49,675 nucleotides of DNA. Origin: Bacteroidota bacterium (GTDB lineage Bacteria > Bacteroidota > Bacteroidia > Chitinophagales > Chitinophagaceae). Where the stretch lies: contig JAFDYG010000094.1 of the NCBI GenBank assembly GCA_018267545.1, positions 1 to 49,675 on the forward strand, written 5' to 3'. Each line of letters starts with the position of its first letter. Position 1 is the first letter of the stretch. The position numbers were made by a program, and so were the translations under genes. The notes below the pieces were generated by a model that saw nothing but the letters and a program-made list of their open reading frames with translations, did no database searches and had not been told where the DNA came from. This document shows positions 48,685-49,675 of the stretch, piece after piece.

Positions 48685-49675
48685 ATGGAGAAAATATTCG
48701 AAATAGAAGAACGATTTCCGGAAACAAAGGACATAAAGGTCAACGGCCTGCTCATCTGGCCGGTGTACCGTATCGCGCTACGGTTTCTACTATTAAAGTC
48801 TTCGTCTCAGGCTTCGCCGGCACATTCTCCCATCAAGCGCATGCTCGGCAGACTATACAGACAGCTCCGCTGCCTGCTCGAAGCCGCCAATCAGCTGTTC
48901 TCCTCCAAATGGTCCGGCCGCTATGACTACGTGATTTTCTCCAATGAGCTGGAGCGAAAGAAATTAGGTGACAAGACGATCGACAAGCTCGCAACGGGCT
49001 TGATCGAAGGCCTCGAAGGCCAGCGCGTGCTCCTGGTCAACTATCCCGGAGCGATGATGAAAAAGGAGACGAGCCAGCTTTCGCATCCCTATGTAGTCGA
49101 TGGCGGTCTCATCTGGCGGGTCGCCTATTTCCTGATGGGGGCAAGCCTCAAAACCTCAGAGGCAGACCGGCAGCTAATCGATAAAATCGTTACGACCTAT
49201 AACCTCCCCGAAGACGGAATGAACGATCTTGCCTTTTTCTTCAAGAAGGTAAAGGTCCTCTCCTTCCTGATGAAACGCTGGAAGCCCAAGGCCGTATTTA
49301 CCTGCTGCTATACCTATAGTGCTGAAATATACGTCGCAAGACAGCAGGGCATTCAGACGGTCGAGCTGCAGCACGGCATCATCAGCCCCCTGCACCCCGG
49401 CTACGAATCGAGGTTCAAAGCAGGCGATACCTTCACCGCCGACAGCCTGCTCAGCTTTGGCGAGAACAGTATCAAGGATCTCAGTGGAAACGTGGTCAAT
49501 CTGAAAAACACGAGGCCGGTCGGAAACTTTTACCTGGAACAGGTCTTCGAAGAACCCCTGGACCCGGAAATCCTGGCAGCCGTCGATGGATACGAAAGCT
49601 CCGTATGTGTACCTACGGATTATTTTACCGAAGAGGAACTGGTCAGCTTCGTCGTCAAGCTGGCCCGCCGCAGAC
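48685..49675 (+). CDS. Putative glycosyltransferase, 3' partial
   Basis: A frame open from ATG 48685 to the last base, at least 330 residues. A strong GAGGAGG lies upstream (48666-48672). It is preceded by the SDR stop. The N-terminal 60 residues are partly hydrophobic with basic clusters. Later blocks are GQRVLLVNYPGAMMKKE, TCCYTYSAEIYVARQQGIQT and VELQHGIISPLHPGY. The last has the Q-H-G motif common in capsule and surface-sugar glycosyltransferases of GT-B type. As the last recognised gene of a legionaminate block, it could be the nonulosonate transferase; this is a guess. No stop is in the window. Confidence 0.65.
   Translation, partial: MEKIFEIEERFPETKDIKVNGLLIWPVYRIALRFLLLKSSSQASPAHSPIKRMLGRLYRQLRCLLEAANQLFSSKWSGRYDYVIFSNELERKKLGDKTIDKLATGLIEGLEGQRVLLVNYPGAMMKKETSQLSHPYVVDGGLIWRVAYFLMGASLKTSEADRQLIDKIVTTYNLPEDGMNDLAFFFKKVKVLSFLMKRWKPKAVFTCCYTYSAEIYVARQQGIQTVELQHGIISPLHPGYESRFKAGDTFTADSLLSFGENSIKDLSGNVVNLKNTRPVGNFYLEQVFEEPLDPEILAAVDGYESSVCVPTDYFTEEELVSFVVKLARRR

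Noticed and set aside
1-49675. CRISPR arrays, insertion sequences, tRNA or rRNA genes, phage genes
   Set aside because: I saw no regularly spaced repeats, transposase motifs, rRNA signatures or cloverleaf-like genes while reading both strands; weak tRNAs could be missed without a search tool.

Overview
The window looks like a chromosomal segment from a member of the Bacteroidota, most likely a rather GC-rich Chitinophagaceae relative (genus not determinable here). The reasons are the long-form IspG, lipoproteins with Bacteroidota-type lipoboxes, TAnnTTTG-type promoter boxes, an UpxY/NusG-like antiterminator heading a polysaccharide operon, and Bacteroidota-style ECF sigma and hybrid kinase genes. 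No rRNA, tRNA, insertion sequence, prophage or CRISPR array was recognised.

Region 1 (1-12.3 kb) is mostly housekeeping and envelope genes: the 3' part of ispG, a WYL regulator followed by a GyrI-like ligand-binding protein, an aldose epimerase, two lipoproteins and a DUF2306 membrane protein. A convergent TPR lipoprotein follows, then nadB overlapping a MurU-like sugar nucleotidyltransferase with a strong terminator. After that come a Tyr-rich secreted protein and an ECF sigma factor with a small membrane protein and a methyltransferase.

Region 2 (12.4-18.7 kb) has a lipoprotein gene broken by a frameshift and a umuDC operon. Its UmuD has lost both catalytic residues (Ser to Ala, Lys to Arg). 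Across a palindrome-rich divergent promoter lie two tandem 2H-phosphoesterase paralogues, each with one damaged catalytic motif, then a PA0069-type radical SAM protein and a PLP aminotransferase.

Region 3 (18.7-24.3 kb) has an Hpt protein divergent from a hybrid histidine kinase, then a Ro60/TROVE-vWA gene. The Ro60 gene is preceded by about 450 bp holding a promoter, a stable hairpin, a terminator, a second long stem-loop and a second terminator. This is the arrangement expected for Y-RNA-like small RNAs or a tandem-terminator leader. A small membrane protein gene and a long leader with a large stem-loop follow.

Region 4 (24.3 kb to the window end) is one apparent operon of 24 or more co-oriented, often overlapping genes for a surface polysaccharide. 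It starts with an UpxY-like antiterminator, the Wza/Wzc-type export pair and a Wzm/Wzt ABC exporter with a carbohydrate-binding tail. Acetyltransferases, methyltransferases, NAD-dependent epimerases, glycosyltransferases and a DegT aminotransferase come next. The last part is a nearly complete legionaminic-acid (nonulosonate) pathway: LegB, LegC, NeuB/LegI, NeuC/LegG, PtmE, NeuA/LegF, a HemL-like class III aminotransferase and a PtmA-like SDR. A probable glycosyltransferase runs off the window end. The inference is a legionaminate-containing capsule or O-antigen assembled in the cytoplasm, exported by the ABC transporter, and controlled at the leader by processive antitermination.
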